Shown here in pieces: positions 53,565 to 61,984 of a stretch of 64,000 nt of DNA; within the stretch, counting starts at the first letter, position 1, and each line of letters opens with the position of its first letter. The DNA is taken from positions 76,590 through 140,589 of the forward strand of contig CAJYIW010000007.1 in NCBI GenBank assembly GCA_913775095.1, read 5' to 3'. The DNA comes from an uncultured Siphonobacter sp. Lineage in GTDB: Bacteria; Bacteroidota; Bacteroidia; Cytophagales; Spirosomataceae. The notes beneath the pieces were generated by a model. It did no database searches. It was not told the origin of the DNA and worked only from the letters and a program-made list of their open reading frames with translations. The position numbers were made by a program, and so were the translations under genes.

Positions 53565-54710
53565 ATGACAAAAATTAAAGTAGGCGTTGTTGGAACAGGT
53601 TTCATTGGCCCCGCTCACATCGAAGCGTTACGCCGGTTGCCTAACGTGGAAGTAGCCGCTCTCTGCGAAGTAACGTCTGAATTAGCCGCCGCCAAAGCCG
53701 CTCAGTTAGGTATTGCCCGTTCGTATACCTTTGATGAATTATTACAACAGGAAGACATTCAGGTCGTGCACATCTGTACGCCCAACTTCCTGCACTACTC
53801 GCAGTCGAAAGCTGCTTTGTTAGCGGGTAAGCACGTCGTTTGCGAGAAACCGCTGGCGAAAGATCTGCACGAAGCAGAGGAACTGGTAGAACTGGCTGCT
53901 CAGACGGGCCTGGTGAATGCCGTTCACTTCAATCTGCGTTATTATCCCCTGGCTCGCCAGATGAAAGCCATGCAGGAAAAAGGAGAGCTCGGAGAAGTAT
54001 ACTCCATCATGGGTTCTTACCTGCAGGACTGGCTGTTCTACGAAACGGATTACAGCTGGCGTCTGGAACCCGATAAGTCAGGCAACAGCCGGGCTATTGC
54101 GGACATCGGTTCTCACCTGATGGACATCATCGAGTACATCACCGGACTGAAAACGGTGGAAGTATTTGCCGACTTTAACATCATCCACAAAACGCGGAAG
54201 AAGCCTCTGAAGCCCGTTGAAACCTATTCGGGTAAAATGCTTCAGCCCGAGGATTACGCGGATATTGACATTACTACGGAAGATCACGCGAACGTTCTGT
54301 TGCGTTTTAACAACGGAAATCGCGGTGTCATTACCGTATCTCAGGTATCAGCGGGTCGTAAGAATCAATTGAAACTGGAAATCGCTGGTTCGAAACAAAC
54401 CTTTGCCTGGAATTCAGAAGCTCCCAACGAGTTATGGATCGGTAAGCGGGACGGTAACAACCAGGTACTGATGCGGGATCCTTCGCTGGTTCACCCCGAA
54501 GTTCGTTCCATCATTACCTTCCCCGGTGGCCACAATGAAGGTTTTGCCGATACTTCCAAGCAGATGTTTAAAGAAGTATACGCCGCAGTGGAAGCCGGTA
54601 AGATGCCCGAAAATCCAACGTTCCCAACATTTGCCGATGGCTATCGGGAGTTACTGATTTGCGAGAAAATCCTCGAATCAAATCAGAAACAAGCCTGGGT
54701 GCAGGTGTAA
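53565..54710 (+). CDS. Gfo/Idh/MocA family oxidoreductase (second)
   Basis: A 381-aa NAD(P)-dependent oxidoreductase. It opens with the canonical Rossmann motif VGVVGTGFIGPAHIEAL (GxGxxG), then VVHICTPNFLHYSQSKAALLAGKHVVCEKPLAK with the EKP motif. The catalytic part has YSWRLEPDKSGNSRAIADIGSHLMDIIEYITGLK. It resembles the first oxidoreductase in architecture, with N-terminal identity only moderate. It is separated from it by the four-helix gene and followed by a terminator and a toxin-antitoxin-like pair. Confidence 0.92.
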   Translation: MTKIKVGVVGTGFIGPAHIEALRRLPNVEVAALCEVTSELAAAKAAQLGIARSYTFDELLQQEDIQVVHICTPNFLHYSQSKAALLAGKHVVCEKPLAKDLHEAEELVELAAQTGLVNAVHFNLRYYPLARQMKAMQEKGELGEVYSIMGSYLQDWLFYETDYSWRLEPDKSGNSRAIADIGSHLMDIIEYITGLKTVEVFADFNIIHKTRKKPLKPVETYSGKMLQPEDYADIDITTEDHANVLLRFNNGNRGVITVSQVSAGRKNQLKLEIAGSKQTFAWNSEAPNELWIGKRDGNNQVLMRDPSLVHPEVRSIITFPGGHNEGFADTSKQMFKEVYAAVEAGKMPENPTFPTFADGYRELLICEKILESNQKQAWVQV

Positions 54711-54723
54711 TTTTGAATGATTG

Positions 54724-54758
54724 AAAGGATAGCTTTGTAAAACATCGCTATCCTTTTT
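54724..54758 (+). terminator. Terminator after the second Gfo/Idh/MocA gene
   Basis: AAAGGATAGC/GCTATCCTTT stem with a 13-nt loop and T5. Confidence 0.75.
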
Positions 54759-54770
54759 AGCTCAAATGAT

Positions 54771-54998
54771 ATGATAGACTACCGATCTATAATAACCATA
54801 GACCCAGGAATACGGAGTGGAAAGCCCTGTATTCGTGGCATGCGTATTACTGTAGGTGACGTATTGAGCTGGTTAGCTACCGGAATGACTTTTGAAGATA
54901 TTCTGAATGATTATCCAGATCTTACCCAAGATGATATTCTGGCTGTGCTGGCATTTGCCGCAGCAAAAGAGCAGCATAGCCATCGAATTGCTATATGA
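54771..54998 (+). CDS. DUF433 domain protein (antitoxin-like)
   Basis: A 75-aa protein matching DUF433: ITIDPGIRSGKPCIRGMRITVGDVLSWLATGMTFEDILNDYPDLTQDDILAVLAFAAA. The R-x-G-K-P-x-I-R-G-T/M-R-I-T-V core and the helix-turn-helix D-I-L-x-D-Y-P pattern are typical. DUF433 proteins are predicted antitoxins paired with PIN-like DUF5615 proteins. The stop overlaps the next start (ATGA, 54995-54998), consistent with a two-gene unit. Repression of its own promoter is likely but not shown. Confidence 0.92.
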   Translation: MIDYRSIITIDPGIRSGKPCIRGMRITVGDVLSWLATGMTFEDILNDYPDLTQDDILAVLAFAAAKEQHSHRIAI

Positions 54999-55348
54999 AA
55001 TTACTATTCGATCAGAATATCTCTCACCGGATCATTGGTAAAATCAGTGCTGATTTTGCCGAAGCTACGCATGTCCGTGAAGTTGGACTTCGGGATGCTG
55101 CGGATCGGGTTATATGGGAGTACGCTAAAGAATTCGACTACACCATTGTAACCAAAGATGATGATTTTGAAAAATTCCATCTGGTCTGGGGTGCTCCACC
55201 GAAAGTAGTCTGGTTAAAGATCGGCAATAGTCAAACCGACGAGATTGCTCGTATTTTAATACAGCAAAAAGATAGAATACAACACTTTATTACGAAAGAA
55301 CTGGAAATAGGATTACTTGAAATTTATCCTCTTACCGTTATTCTATAA
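54995..55348 (+). CDS. DUF5615 PIN-like protein (toxin-like)
   Basis: A 117-aa protein of the PIN-like DUF5615 family. LLFDQNISHRIIGKISADFAEATHVREVGLRDAADRVIWEYAKEFDYTIVTKDDDFEKF shows the acidic residues of a PIN fold (FDQN, D in RDAADR, TKDDDF). Paired with DUF433 it forms a putative toxin-antitoxin module; nuclease activity is family inference. The pair stops 14 bp before the next sugar isomerase gene, so its arrival has not removed that gene's start. Confidence 0.9.
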   Translation: MKLLFDQNISHRIIGKISADFAEATHVREVGLRDAADRVIWEYAKEFDYTIVTKDDDFEKFHLVWGAPPKVVWLKIGNSQTDEIARILIQQKDRIQHFITKELEIGLLEIYPLTVIL

Positions 55349-55362
55349 CTAATCTTTAAACC

Positions 55363-56415
55363 ATGAAAAGTTTAAAAGGTCCCGGCATATTCCTGGCTCA
55401 GTTTATTGGCGAGGCAGAGCCATTTAACTCCATTGACAGTATTGCCAGATACATGGCTAATCTGGGCTACAAAGGCATTCAGGTCCCTTCCGGAGATCCC
55501 CGAATGATTGATTTGAAAACTGCCGCCGAGTCGAAAACCTATTGTGACGAGTATAAAGGCAAATTGGCGGAGATTGGTCTGGAAGTAACCGAACTCTCGA
55601 CGCATTTGCAGGGGCAGCTGGTAGCCGTGCATCCGGCTTATTCGACGATGTTCTCCGGCTTCGGTCCTAAAGAAGTGGCGAATGATCCGGCGGCACAGCA
55701 AGCCTGGGCAACGGAACAGTTAATCTGGTCGGCTAAAGCCAGTCAGAATCTGGGCCTTACCTCACACGTAACGTTCTCGGGAGCCTTATTATGGCCCTTT
55801 GTTTATCCTTGGCCTCAGCGTCCGGCCGGGCTGGTCGACATGGCATTCACGGAACTGGCGAAACGCTGGACTCCAATTCTGAATGCGTTTGACGAAGCGG
55901 GTGTAAACGTAGGTTTTGAATTGCACCCCGGCGAGGATTTACACGACGGTATTACCTTCGAAATGTTCCTCGAAAAGGTGAACAATCACCCCCGGGCCGG
56001 TATTAACTATGACCCCAGTCACTTCCTGTTGCAACAACTGGATTACCTGCAATTCATCGACTTCTACCATGATCGCATTTATGCCTTCCACGTAAAAGAC
56101 GCGGAGTTCAATCCTTCCGGTAAGCAGGGCGTATACGGTGGCTATCAGGGTTGGGTAGAGCGGGCAGGCCGCTTCCGCTCTTTGGGCGATGGTCAGGTCG
56201 ATTTCAGTTCCATCTTCAGCAAAATGGCTCAGTACGATTACGATGGCTGGGCTGTTTTGGAGTGGGAATGTGCCATCAAACACCCCGAGCAGGGTGCTGC
56301 TGAAGGGGCTCAGTTCATTATCGATCACATGATTCGGGTAACGGAACGGGCCTTCGACGATTTTGCCGGAACGGGTGCCGATGAAGCTTTCAATAAGAAG
56401 GTATTAGGTTTATAA
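55363..56415 (+). CDS. Sugar phosphate isomerase/epimerase (IolE-like TIM barrel)
   Basis: A 350-aa cytoplasmic protein without signal peptide. The barrel carries NVGFELHPGEDLHDG, GINYDPSHFLLQQLDY, YAFHVKDAEF and YDGWAVLEWECAI, which provide the Glu, Asp, His and Glu metal-binding set of the xylose isomerase-like superfamily. FSGALLWPFVYPWPQRP is typical of the large sugar-isomerase group found beside Gfo/Idh/MocA enzymes. Proposed role: isomerisation or retro-aldol/elimination of a 3-keto sugar product (inference). Confidence 0.9.
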   Translation: MKSLKGPGIFLAQFIGEAEPFNSIDSIARYMANLGYKGIQVPSGDPRMIDLKTAAESKTYCDEYKGKLAEIGLEVTELSTHLQGQLVAVHPAYSTMFSGFGPKEVANDPAAQQAWATEQLIWSAKASQNLGLTSHVTFSGALLWPFVYPWPQRPAGLVDMAFTELAKRWTPILNAFDEAGVNVGFELHPGEDLHDGITFEMFLEKVNNHPRAGINYDPSHFLLQQLDYLQFIDFYHDRIYAFHVKDAEFNPSGKQGVYGGYQGWVERAGRFRSLGDGQVDFSSIFSKMAQYDYDGWAVLEWECAIKHPEQGAAEGAQFIIDHMIRVTERAFDDFAGTGADEAFNKKVLGL

Positions 56416-56419
56416 TATC

Positions 56420-56498
56420 AAATGCCACCGCCAGCTTTATTGCTGGCAGTAGGGTAGTAGATAAAAAGGCTGCCAGCAAAAAAGCTGGCAGCGAAAAC
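56420..56498 (+). other. Two hairpins after the sugar isomerase gene
   Basis: GCCAGC-TTTATT-GCTGGC near 56432 and GCTGCCAGC-A6-GCTGGCAGC at 56469-56492. The second is a strong GC stem. Both share the GCCAGC arm and look like repeated mRNA 3' structures. Confidence 0.6.
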
Positions 56499-56535
56499 GA
56501 AAGAGCCTTTCTGATTGCGTCAGAAAGGCTCTTTC
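56499..56535. terminator. Bidirectional terminator between the isomerase and glycosyltransferase genes
   Basis: Sixteen-base perfect arms GAAAGAGCCTTTCTGA/TCAGAAAGGCTCTTTC with a 5-nt loop, 18 bp before the end of the minus-strand gene. Confidence 0.7.
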
Positions 56536-56553
56536 ATTGTTACTTATAATAGG

Positions 56554-57570
56554 CTAGACGTGTACGTTCGGCTGATCCACCCAGGAATTGATTTTTGCCA
56601 GAATATCTTCCGGTTTAATCGTATCCATATCGGCATTGACACAGGTCAGCGATTCTGCTTTCTTCCCGACGGGTCCCCAGCGGCCGGCGTCTTTGGTATG
56701 AATATCCGTGTATAAACCCAGCGTGTAAATACCCGAAGCCGCCGCGATATGAACGGGACCCGTGCTACAGGCGATTAATCCACCGGCCTGACTAATGAAC
56801 GTAATGAACTGGCTTAGAGGCATTTTACCACTAATGTCCGTTACTGCATCCGCGTGCTGATCCAGCCAGGGTTTGAGTTCTTCATGCTCTTTCGCGGATC
56901 CACTGATGAATATTTTGAACTTTGACGGATCAATTTGCTGAATCAGTCGGGAGTAATTTTCCAGACTCCATTCCTTACTGTTTTTATGCGACTTGGGGTG
57001 AATGATCAGGTTAAAGCGATCCTGGGCCAATAAGGACTGAAACTGCGGTTCCAGGGGCTGGAAACGGGTAAGGCCGTAATAATCCGTTACTTCATTCCAG
57101 GACAGGCTTCGCTTGATATTCAAACCCTGTAATAATTTAACATTCAGCTGAGCCTCGTGTAAACCGGAATTTTTCCGACTCAACGGAATAAGTTTATTGC
57201 AGGTGTACCAGTAATAGAGACGGTTCATGGTACCAATTCTTTGCTTGATACCGGCTTTTTTTAATTGCTTGGCTACTACGTCCGAATCCTTTAAATGGAC
57301 GGCTACATCAATCTTTTCTTTTGCCAGCAGTTCGTTGATTTCTTCGCTTGTTTTTCCCGTCCAGTCATCAAAATTGACGAAACCGTCAATGTGTTCACTC
57401 GCCATGGCGATGTCACGGGTATAGGTTCGACCTAGAACAGAAACCCTGGACTGAGGGTATTTTTCTTTAATTAATCCACAAACGGGCATGGCTAAAACCA
57501 TGTCACCCACGGCATCAGTTCGGCAAACTAATATATGTTTATGATTGAAAGTCAATTGGGACGAGGACAT
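56554..57570 (-). CDS. Glycosyltransferase family 9 (heptosyltransferase-like)
   Basis: A 338-aa protein of the GT9 family. KHILVCRTDAVGDMVLAMPVCGLIKEKYPQSRVSVLGR is the N-terminal Rossmann domain with the D-x-x-G-D-x-x-x-x-x-P motif. FNLIIHPKSHKNSKEWSLENYSRLIQ and GGLIACSTGPVHIAAASGIYTLGLY are the C-terminal sugar-nucleotide domain. GT9 enzymes add heptose or similar sugars to LPS core. It is on the opposite strand to the sugar cluster and probably an unrelated lipopolysaccharide gene. Confidence 0.92.
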   Translation of the reverse strand: MSSSQLTFNHKHILVCRTDAVGDMVLAMPVCGLIKEKYPQSRVSVLGRTYTRDIAMASEHIDGFVNFDDWTGKTSEEINELLAKEKIDVAVHLKDSDVVAKQLKKAGIKQRIGTMNRLYYWYTCNKLIPLSRKNSGLHEAQLNVKLLQGLNIKRSLSWNEVTDYYGLTRFQPLEPQFQSLLAQDRFNLIIHPKSHKNSKEWSLENYSRLIQQIDPSKFKIFISGSAKEHEELKPWLDQHADAVTDISGKMPLSQFITFISQAGGLIACSTGPVHIAAASGIYTLGLYTDIHTKDAGRWGPVGKKAESLTCVNADMDTIKPEDILAKINSWVDQPNVHV

Positions 57571-57916
57571 AAACTCAGAAACAGGATAATGAAAGAGCGG
57601 TATTGGGTGTTCTTTCCGTGATTAAACTAATCAAAATAGAAACGAAGAAGAAGGGTCGTAAAGATAGAGTTCTTCAATGAAAGCTGACGATGAGATTCCG
57701 ATAGTTTTTAAACCAGTTCAAAAAAAATGAGTTGTAAAAGCGGGGTTGCTGCTATTCACTAATAAATAGATTAGGTAAAAGGAGCAATTCCATTTTCGCA
57801 CGTAGATTTGCTGAATATCGCTTGCTTAGGGTAAGGTAAATTTGTGAAAACAAGTTTCCATTAGTCAAGGAATTATTTAGTACTACTCTACATTTCAACA
57901 AGTTAACCTCAGATTC
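57571..57916. promoter_or_regulatory. 346-bp divergent region with two -7 boxes for the DUF1080 gene
   Basis: Two full TAnnTTTG matches on the plus strand: TAGATTTG at 57803-57810 and TAAATTTG at 57837-57844, the second 72 bp before the DUF1080 start. Otherwise AT-rich, with no gene seen. Confidence 0.5.
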
Positions 57917-58633
57917 ATGAAAAAGACACTTATCGGTATTCTGTCGCTGGTTACAGTTACCTGTCTTGCCCAATCCCCCAATGCTCTTTCCAAAGCCGAG
58001 AAAAAAGCAGGTTTCAAGTTACTTTTTGACGGAAAAACAACCAACGGCTGGCACAAATTCAACGGTGAAGGCATCGGTACTGCCTGGAAAGTTGAAGATG
58101 GAGCCCTGAAGCTCGATGCTGAAGCTCGTAAAGGAGGAGCTACGGCTGGCGACATCGTAACTGACGGTGAGTACAAGGATTTTGAGTTGAAGTACGACTC
58201 TAAAATTTCTGAAAATGGCAACAGTGGTGTGATGTTCCACGTCGTGGAAAGTAATAAATACAAATACCCCTGGCTGACGGGTCCTGAAATTCAGGTGATT
58301 GATAATGAACGTCACTCGGACAGCAAACTGGAAAGTCACCGGGCGGGAAGTTTATACGATCTGATTCCGGCCAGTCCCCAGAATGCCAAGCCAGCGGGTG
58401 AATGGAACTCCATGCGGGTGGTTCTGGATCAGGGTAAATTCACGATCTATCAGAACGACGTGAAAGTCGTGGAAACGGACATGAGCACTCCTCAGTTTGC
58501 GGAGATGGTAGCTAAATCCAAGTTCAAATCCATGCCCGATTTTGCCAAATTTGCCACGGGTCGCTTCAGTCTTCAGGATCACGGCGATACGGTATGGTTC
58601 CGTAACCTCAAAATCCGCGAAATCAAGCACTAG
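57917..58633 (+). CDS. DUF1080 protein (3-keto-disaccharide hydrolase family)
   Basis: A 238-aa exported protein with signal peptide ending CLAQ. The DUF1080 core reads GFKLLFDGKTTNGWHKFNGEG, AWKVEDGALKLDAEA, GEYKDFELKYDSKISENGNSGVMFHVVE and GPEIQVIDNERH, a concanavalin-like sandwich with the conserved L-F-x-G-K-x-x-x-G-W start. The Pfam family is now named 3-keto-disaccharide hydrolase. It joins Gfo/Idh/MocA oxidoreductases and sugar isomerases nearby, consistent with cleavage of a 3-keto glycoside in the periplasm (inference). Confidence 0.9.
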   Translation: MKKTLIGILSLVTVTCLAQSPNALSKAEKKAGFKLLFDGKTTNGWHKFNGEGIGTAWKVEDGALKLDAEARKGGATAGDIVTDGEYKDFELKYDSKISENGNSGVMFHVVESNKYKYPWLTGPEIQVIDNERHSDSKLESHRAGSLYDLIPASPQNAKPAGEWNSMRVVLDQGKFTIYQNDVKVVETDMSTPQFAEMVAKSKFKSMPDFAKFATGRFSLQDHGDTVWFRNLKIREIKH

Positions 58634-58651
58634 GATTTCAGGATTGATGAT

Positions 58652-58690
58652 AAAAAAAGCCTTTTCAGTAATCACTGAAAAGGCTTTTTT
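58652..58690. terminator. Strong bidirectional terminator after the DUF1080 gene
   Basis: Perfect 17-base arms with core GCCTTTTCAGT/ACTGAAAAGGC, A6/T6 ends and a 4-nt loop. Confidence 0.85.
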
Positions 58691-58768
58691 GTTGTGCCAT
58701 TAACCAGACTTCTTATCATTTCCGATTAAAGTCATTTAGCAATTACAGCGTATGGAAATGGAGCGTAA

Positions 58769-59128
58769 CTAACGTTTTCCCTGCGTATAACTCATACTTA
58801 AAAACAACAGGTAAGCCACGGCAACAATACCCAACCCGCAGGCTTCACGGGCTAACTCCTGATTGGGCGTTTTCATGGTTAAGCCTTCATTTTCGCTGAA
58901 GAAACCCTCCCAGGCCGTCATCTGCGTCCAGGAGCTGATAGCCCAGGCTGCAGACCAGAGTAACAGGACCGCCAGCAATTCTCGATTGAACTTGCCCTGA
59001 AAGGCCCGGAAAGCTGTATAAGCCGCAATCAGATAGATGGTGCCCCACAGCAGGGGATCCGGGTCATTGTATTGCCAGCCCGCAAAGAGAACAAAAACCG
59101 GAACGAGGAGTAATGCGAAATATTTCAT
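58769..59128 (-). CDS. TMEM220 family membrane protein
   Basis: A 119-aa protein with three or four membrane helices. MKYFALLLVPVFVLFAGWQYNDPDPLLWGTIYLIAAYTAFRAF is the family's start (W-Q-Y-N-D-P-D-P motif). AWAISSWTQMTAWEGFFSENEGLTMKTPNQELAREACGL continues the match. Function unknown. It begins 4 bp after the stop of the TPR gene, so they are probably one operon. Confidence 0.85.
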   Translation of the reverse strand: MKYFALLLVPVFVLFAGWQYNDPDPLLWGTIYLIAAYTAFRAFQGKFNRELLAVLLLWSAAWAISSWTQMTAWEGFFSENEGLTMKTPNQELAREACGLGIVAVAYLLFLSMSYTQGKR

Positions 59129-59132
59129 ACGA

Positions 59133-59852
59133 TTATTTACAGAAAGCTTCCACTGCATCAGCGGCTTCGGCATACCCTAATTTTTTAGATTGCTGAAAGC
59201 TCAGACAGGCCGCTTCCCGGTTGCCCACCAGATTCTGAGCCAGACCCATATTAAAGAAAGCCTGCGGAAATTCAGAACGCAAACCAACGGCCTGCTCGTA
59301 ATCCCGAATGGCCGAAGGATAATTCTTCTGCTCCAGATACAGATTACCCCGAACAAAATAGGTTTCGGCGTTCCTGGGAGCCAGCTGAACGGCCTTGTCA
59401 AAGTCCGTCGTGGCCTTTTGGGGTAACTTCAGTTCGGCGTAAATAAAACCACGGTTCAGGTAAATTTCGGCCGAGTCAGGAGCAAGTGTGGTGGCTTTGG
59501 TTAGATCATTAATCGCCGCTTCGAAATTACTCTGAGCCATGCGAAGTTTGGCCCGGTTGAAGAAAGGCAGGTATAGAGACGAATCGGCCTGAATGGCCTG
59601 GTCGTAATCCAGCATCGCGTTACTGAAATCTTTGAGCTGATAATGGGCCACGCCGCGGGCATTGAGGGCCTCGGCATTCTTCGGATCGGCCTCTACGGCC
59701 TGGTTTAACTCCAGAATGGCTTCGTTTAATTTATTTTCCCGTAATAATTTTCGACCTTCTTCCAGATGTTTGCCAGAAGAGTTACAGCCTGATATGCAGA
59801 GGGATACACCTAAAATAAGGGCAGGTAGATGGAGCAGACGTAATTTTTTCAT
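59133..59852 (-). CDS. TPR lipoprotein
   Basis: A 239-aa envelope lipoprotein (lipobox ISGCNSSG) made of about six tetratricopeptide repeats from residue ~30 to the end. Repeats include AEALNARGVAHYQLKDFSNAMLDYDQAIQAD and AEIYLNRGFIYAELKLPQKATTDFDKAVQLAP. TPRs mediate protein-protein contacts in complexes; no partner can be named. I start at MKKLRLLHLP, the Met that opens the lipoprotein signal, rather than a longer N-terminus without signal character. It precedes the TMEM220 gene in the same direction. Confidence 0.88.
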   Translation of the reverse strand: MKKLRLLHLPALILGVSLCISGCNSSGKHLEEGRKLLRENKLNEAILELNQAVEADPKNAEALNARGVAHYQLKDFSNAMLDYDQAIQADSSLYLPFFNRAKLRMAQSNFEAAINDLTKATTLAPDSAEIYLNRGFIYAELKLPQKATTDFDKAVQLAPRNAETYFVRGNLYLEQKNYPSAIRDYEQAVGLRSEFPQAFFNMGLAQNLVGNREAACLSFQQSKKLGYAEAADAVEAFCK

Positions 59853-59857
59853 GCTGC

Positions 59858-60317
59858 AATTTACGCTTTGACTTGACATCGTGTCAAAATAAAACGATCT
59901 TTGCAGCGGCAAATCAGGCCAGCTCCTGTTGAATCCCCCAGGTCTTGACCGAAGCAAGGGTAGACGGTTGTAGCGGTTCGTGGTTTGCCATTTTTTATTT
60001 TATAGCCTTTCCAGTTTTATTCTCCTTCATTTTTCTGGTTTTGAAATGCTCCTTTATGCGAAGGAGAATAGTTCATTGAAGCAAAATGTGCAAAGTTTAT
60101 ACAGGTCTGCGACTGATCAAGGGATAAATGAGTTCTTGCACCTGCTTTCTTAAAGGAAAATAGCCCTTTGAAAGCAATAGCTTAGTTGTGATACCTAAGG
60201 CCAGATAAGCCTTGCCTGGACAGGCCTTTGGCTTCGTTCTGGATGACAGGCTTGTGAAATAGCAACAGGTAAAGAATGGGATAGAATCTCTCACCAGAGG
60301 ATTTTAAGTATATAAAG
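59858..60317. other. 460-bp gene-free stretch with a decayed repeat
   Basis: No gene was recognised. Around 60215-60300 there are fragments (GGCTTCGTTCTGGATGACAGG, AATCTCTCACCAGAGG) reminiscent of the dispersed repeat near 41555-41675. Confidence 0.35.
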
Positions 60318-60355
60318 AAAAAAGCTTCGACCTAATGTCAGATCGAAGCTTTTTT
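60318..60355 (-). terminator. Terminator of pdhB
   Basis: AAAAAAGCTTCGA/TCGAAGCTTTTTT arms with a 12-nt loop, 20 bp after the pdhB stop on the minus strand. Confidence 0.8.
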
Positions 60356-60374
60356 ATGAAGTAACGTGTAACGA

Positions 60375-61358
60375 CTAGTTCCGGTATAAAACGGACTTCA
60401 CCGCTGAAACGATGCGTTTGGCATTGGGTAATACCTCTTCAATCAGCGTAGGAGCGTAAGGAAGGGGCACATCACGGCTGGTGACACGGGCAACGGGAGC
60501 GTCGAGGTAATCAAACGCGTAGCGTTGCAGGTGATAGGCCACTTCCGAAGAAATAGACGCCAGCGGAGCCGCTTCTTCAACGATTACGCAACGGTTTGTT
60601 TTCTTGATTGACTTAACTACCGTGCCATAATCGATGGGACGAACGGAACGCAGGTCGATCAATTCCACCGAAATGCCTTCTTTCTCCAGTTCTTCAATGG
60701 CAGGTATGACGATGCGGGGAATAACCTTACCAAAACTTACGATGGTAACGTCTGTTCCTTCTTTTTTCACGTCAGCCACGCCAATGGGGATGAGGTATTC
60801 GCCGTCGGGCACCTGGCCTTTGTCACCGTACATTTGCTCTGATTCCATGAAAATCACGGGATCGTTATCGCGAATGGCTGACTTTAATAAACCTTTGGCA
60901 TCGGCGGGGTTCGAAGGAATAACCACCTTCAGACCGGGCGTGTTGGCATACCAGCTCTCGAAATTGGAAGAGTGCTGAGCCGCCAGCTGACCGGCGTTAC
61001 CCGTAGGTCCACGAAAGACGATGGGAGCACTATACTGTCCACCTGACATTTCGTAAATTTTGGCCGCTGAGTTGATCACCTGATCAATGGCTACCAGGGA
61101 GAAGTTAAACGTCATGAATTCGATAATCGGACGCAGACCGTTGGCGGCTGCACCCACACCGATTCCTGCAAAACCTAATTCGGCAATGGGAGTATCGATT
61201 ACGCGTTCTGGTCCGAATTCATCCAGCATCCCTTGGGATACTTTGTACGCACCGTTGTATTCAGCAACTTCTTCGCCCATTAAAAAAACGCGGGGATCAC
61301 GTCGCATTTCCTCGCTCATAGCTTCGCGAAGAGCCTCCCGAAATTGTAATTCTCTCAT
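60375..61358 (-). CDS. pdhB: Pyruvate dehydrogenase E1 component subunit beta
   Basis: A 327-aa TPP-dependent E1 beta subunit. MRELQFREALREAMSEEMRRDPRVFLMGEEVAEYNGAYKVSQG is the standard start with the TPP-contact Glu in GEEVAEYNGAYK. Later come FRGPTGNAGQLAAQHSSNFESWYANTPGLKVVIPSNPADAKGLLKSAIRDNDPVIFMESE and DLRSVRPID. The enzyme decarboxylates pyruvate with the E1 alpha subunit and hands acetyl to E2. Neither pdhA nor pdhC is adjacent. I start at MREL; a 21-residue upstream extension is not conserved. Confidence 0.95.
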   Translation of the reverse strand: MRELQFREALREAMSEEMRRDPRVFLMGEEVAEYNGAYKVSQGMLDEFGPERVIDTPIAELGFAGIGVGAAANGLRPIIEFMTFNFSLVAIDQVINSAAKIYEMSGGQYSAPIVFRGPTGNAGQLAAQHSSNFESWYANTPGLKVVIPSNPADAKGLLKSAIRDNDPVIFMESEQMYGDKGQVPDGEYLIPIGVADVKKEGTDVTIVSFGKVIPRIVIPAIEELEKEGISVELIDLRSVRPIDYGTVVKSIKKTNRCVIVEEAAPLASISSEVAYHLQRYAFDYLDAPVARVTSRDVPLPYAPTLIEEVLPNAKRIVSAVKSVLYRN

Positions 61359-61421
61359 GTTCAGAGTTTCTGTCGTATGTCCAGCTTGAAAGTCTTCGTA
61401 AAGACCTTCAAAATTAGGCAT

Positions 61422-61984
61422 GGATCAGCAATTGACAAGCCTCAACTAGCATCATTCCCGATTTATACCAATGATTTTACAGGTAATTGTTCATTATCAG
61501 GATATTAAAAAAGCGAAGTCTTGGATAGTTTATAAAAATAGGCTTAAAAGGAAATTAGAGAATGGTTAAAAATGTAATTATTGTACGATAAAATGATAAG
61601 AAACTTTTATTACATTTGTTTTTTTAGTAGTTTAGAACACTGCTAGGTGGCTAGTAGTAGCAAAAGTCTTGATTACGCGAAGCAACGTTTCTGAAATCAA
61701 CCGCCTGATCTTAAAATTAGCTCCGATATTCTCCCTCATTGAAACTGAATAATCTAAATCTCGGTATCCAACGGAATTTAGAAAGTGCCCGTTTTAACTT
61801 TTATTCAAGTGCGAATTAGTTAACCAGTGTTTGGATTCCTCTGACGGAACGTCAGGGGAATGACTTATGAGGGTTTTCGTTATTTCCAGGTTAATATAGG
61901 TCGCATGGTACCTGAAATGAACAGCGAAATCCTCATTGGCAGCGTTTAGTTTTAATAGTCAAATCAGTTTAATCCGGAAAGATT
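61422..61984. other. 563-bp gene-free AT-rich region with a remote promoter box and a hairpin
   Basis: TACATTTG at 61611-61618 is a full -7 match on the plus strand, giving a possible ~365-nt leader before the thioredoxin-like gene. A 9-bp stem CCTCTGACG-GAA-CGTCAGGGG lies at 61838-61858. No gene was recognised. Confidence 0.4.

Noticed and set aside
60097..60294. 65-aa minus-strand reading frame
   Set aside because: Overlaps a decayed intergenic repeat and has no recognisable domain.
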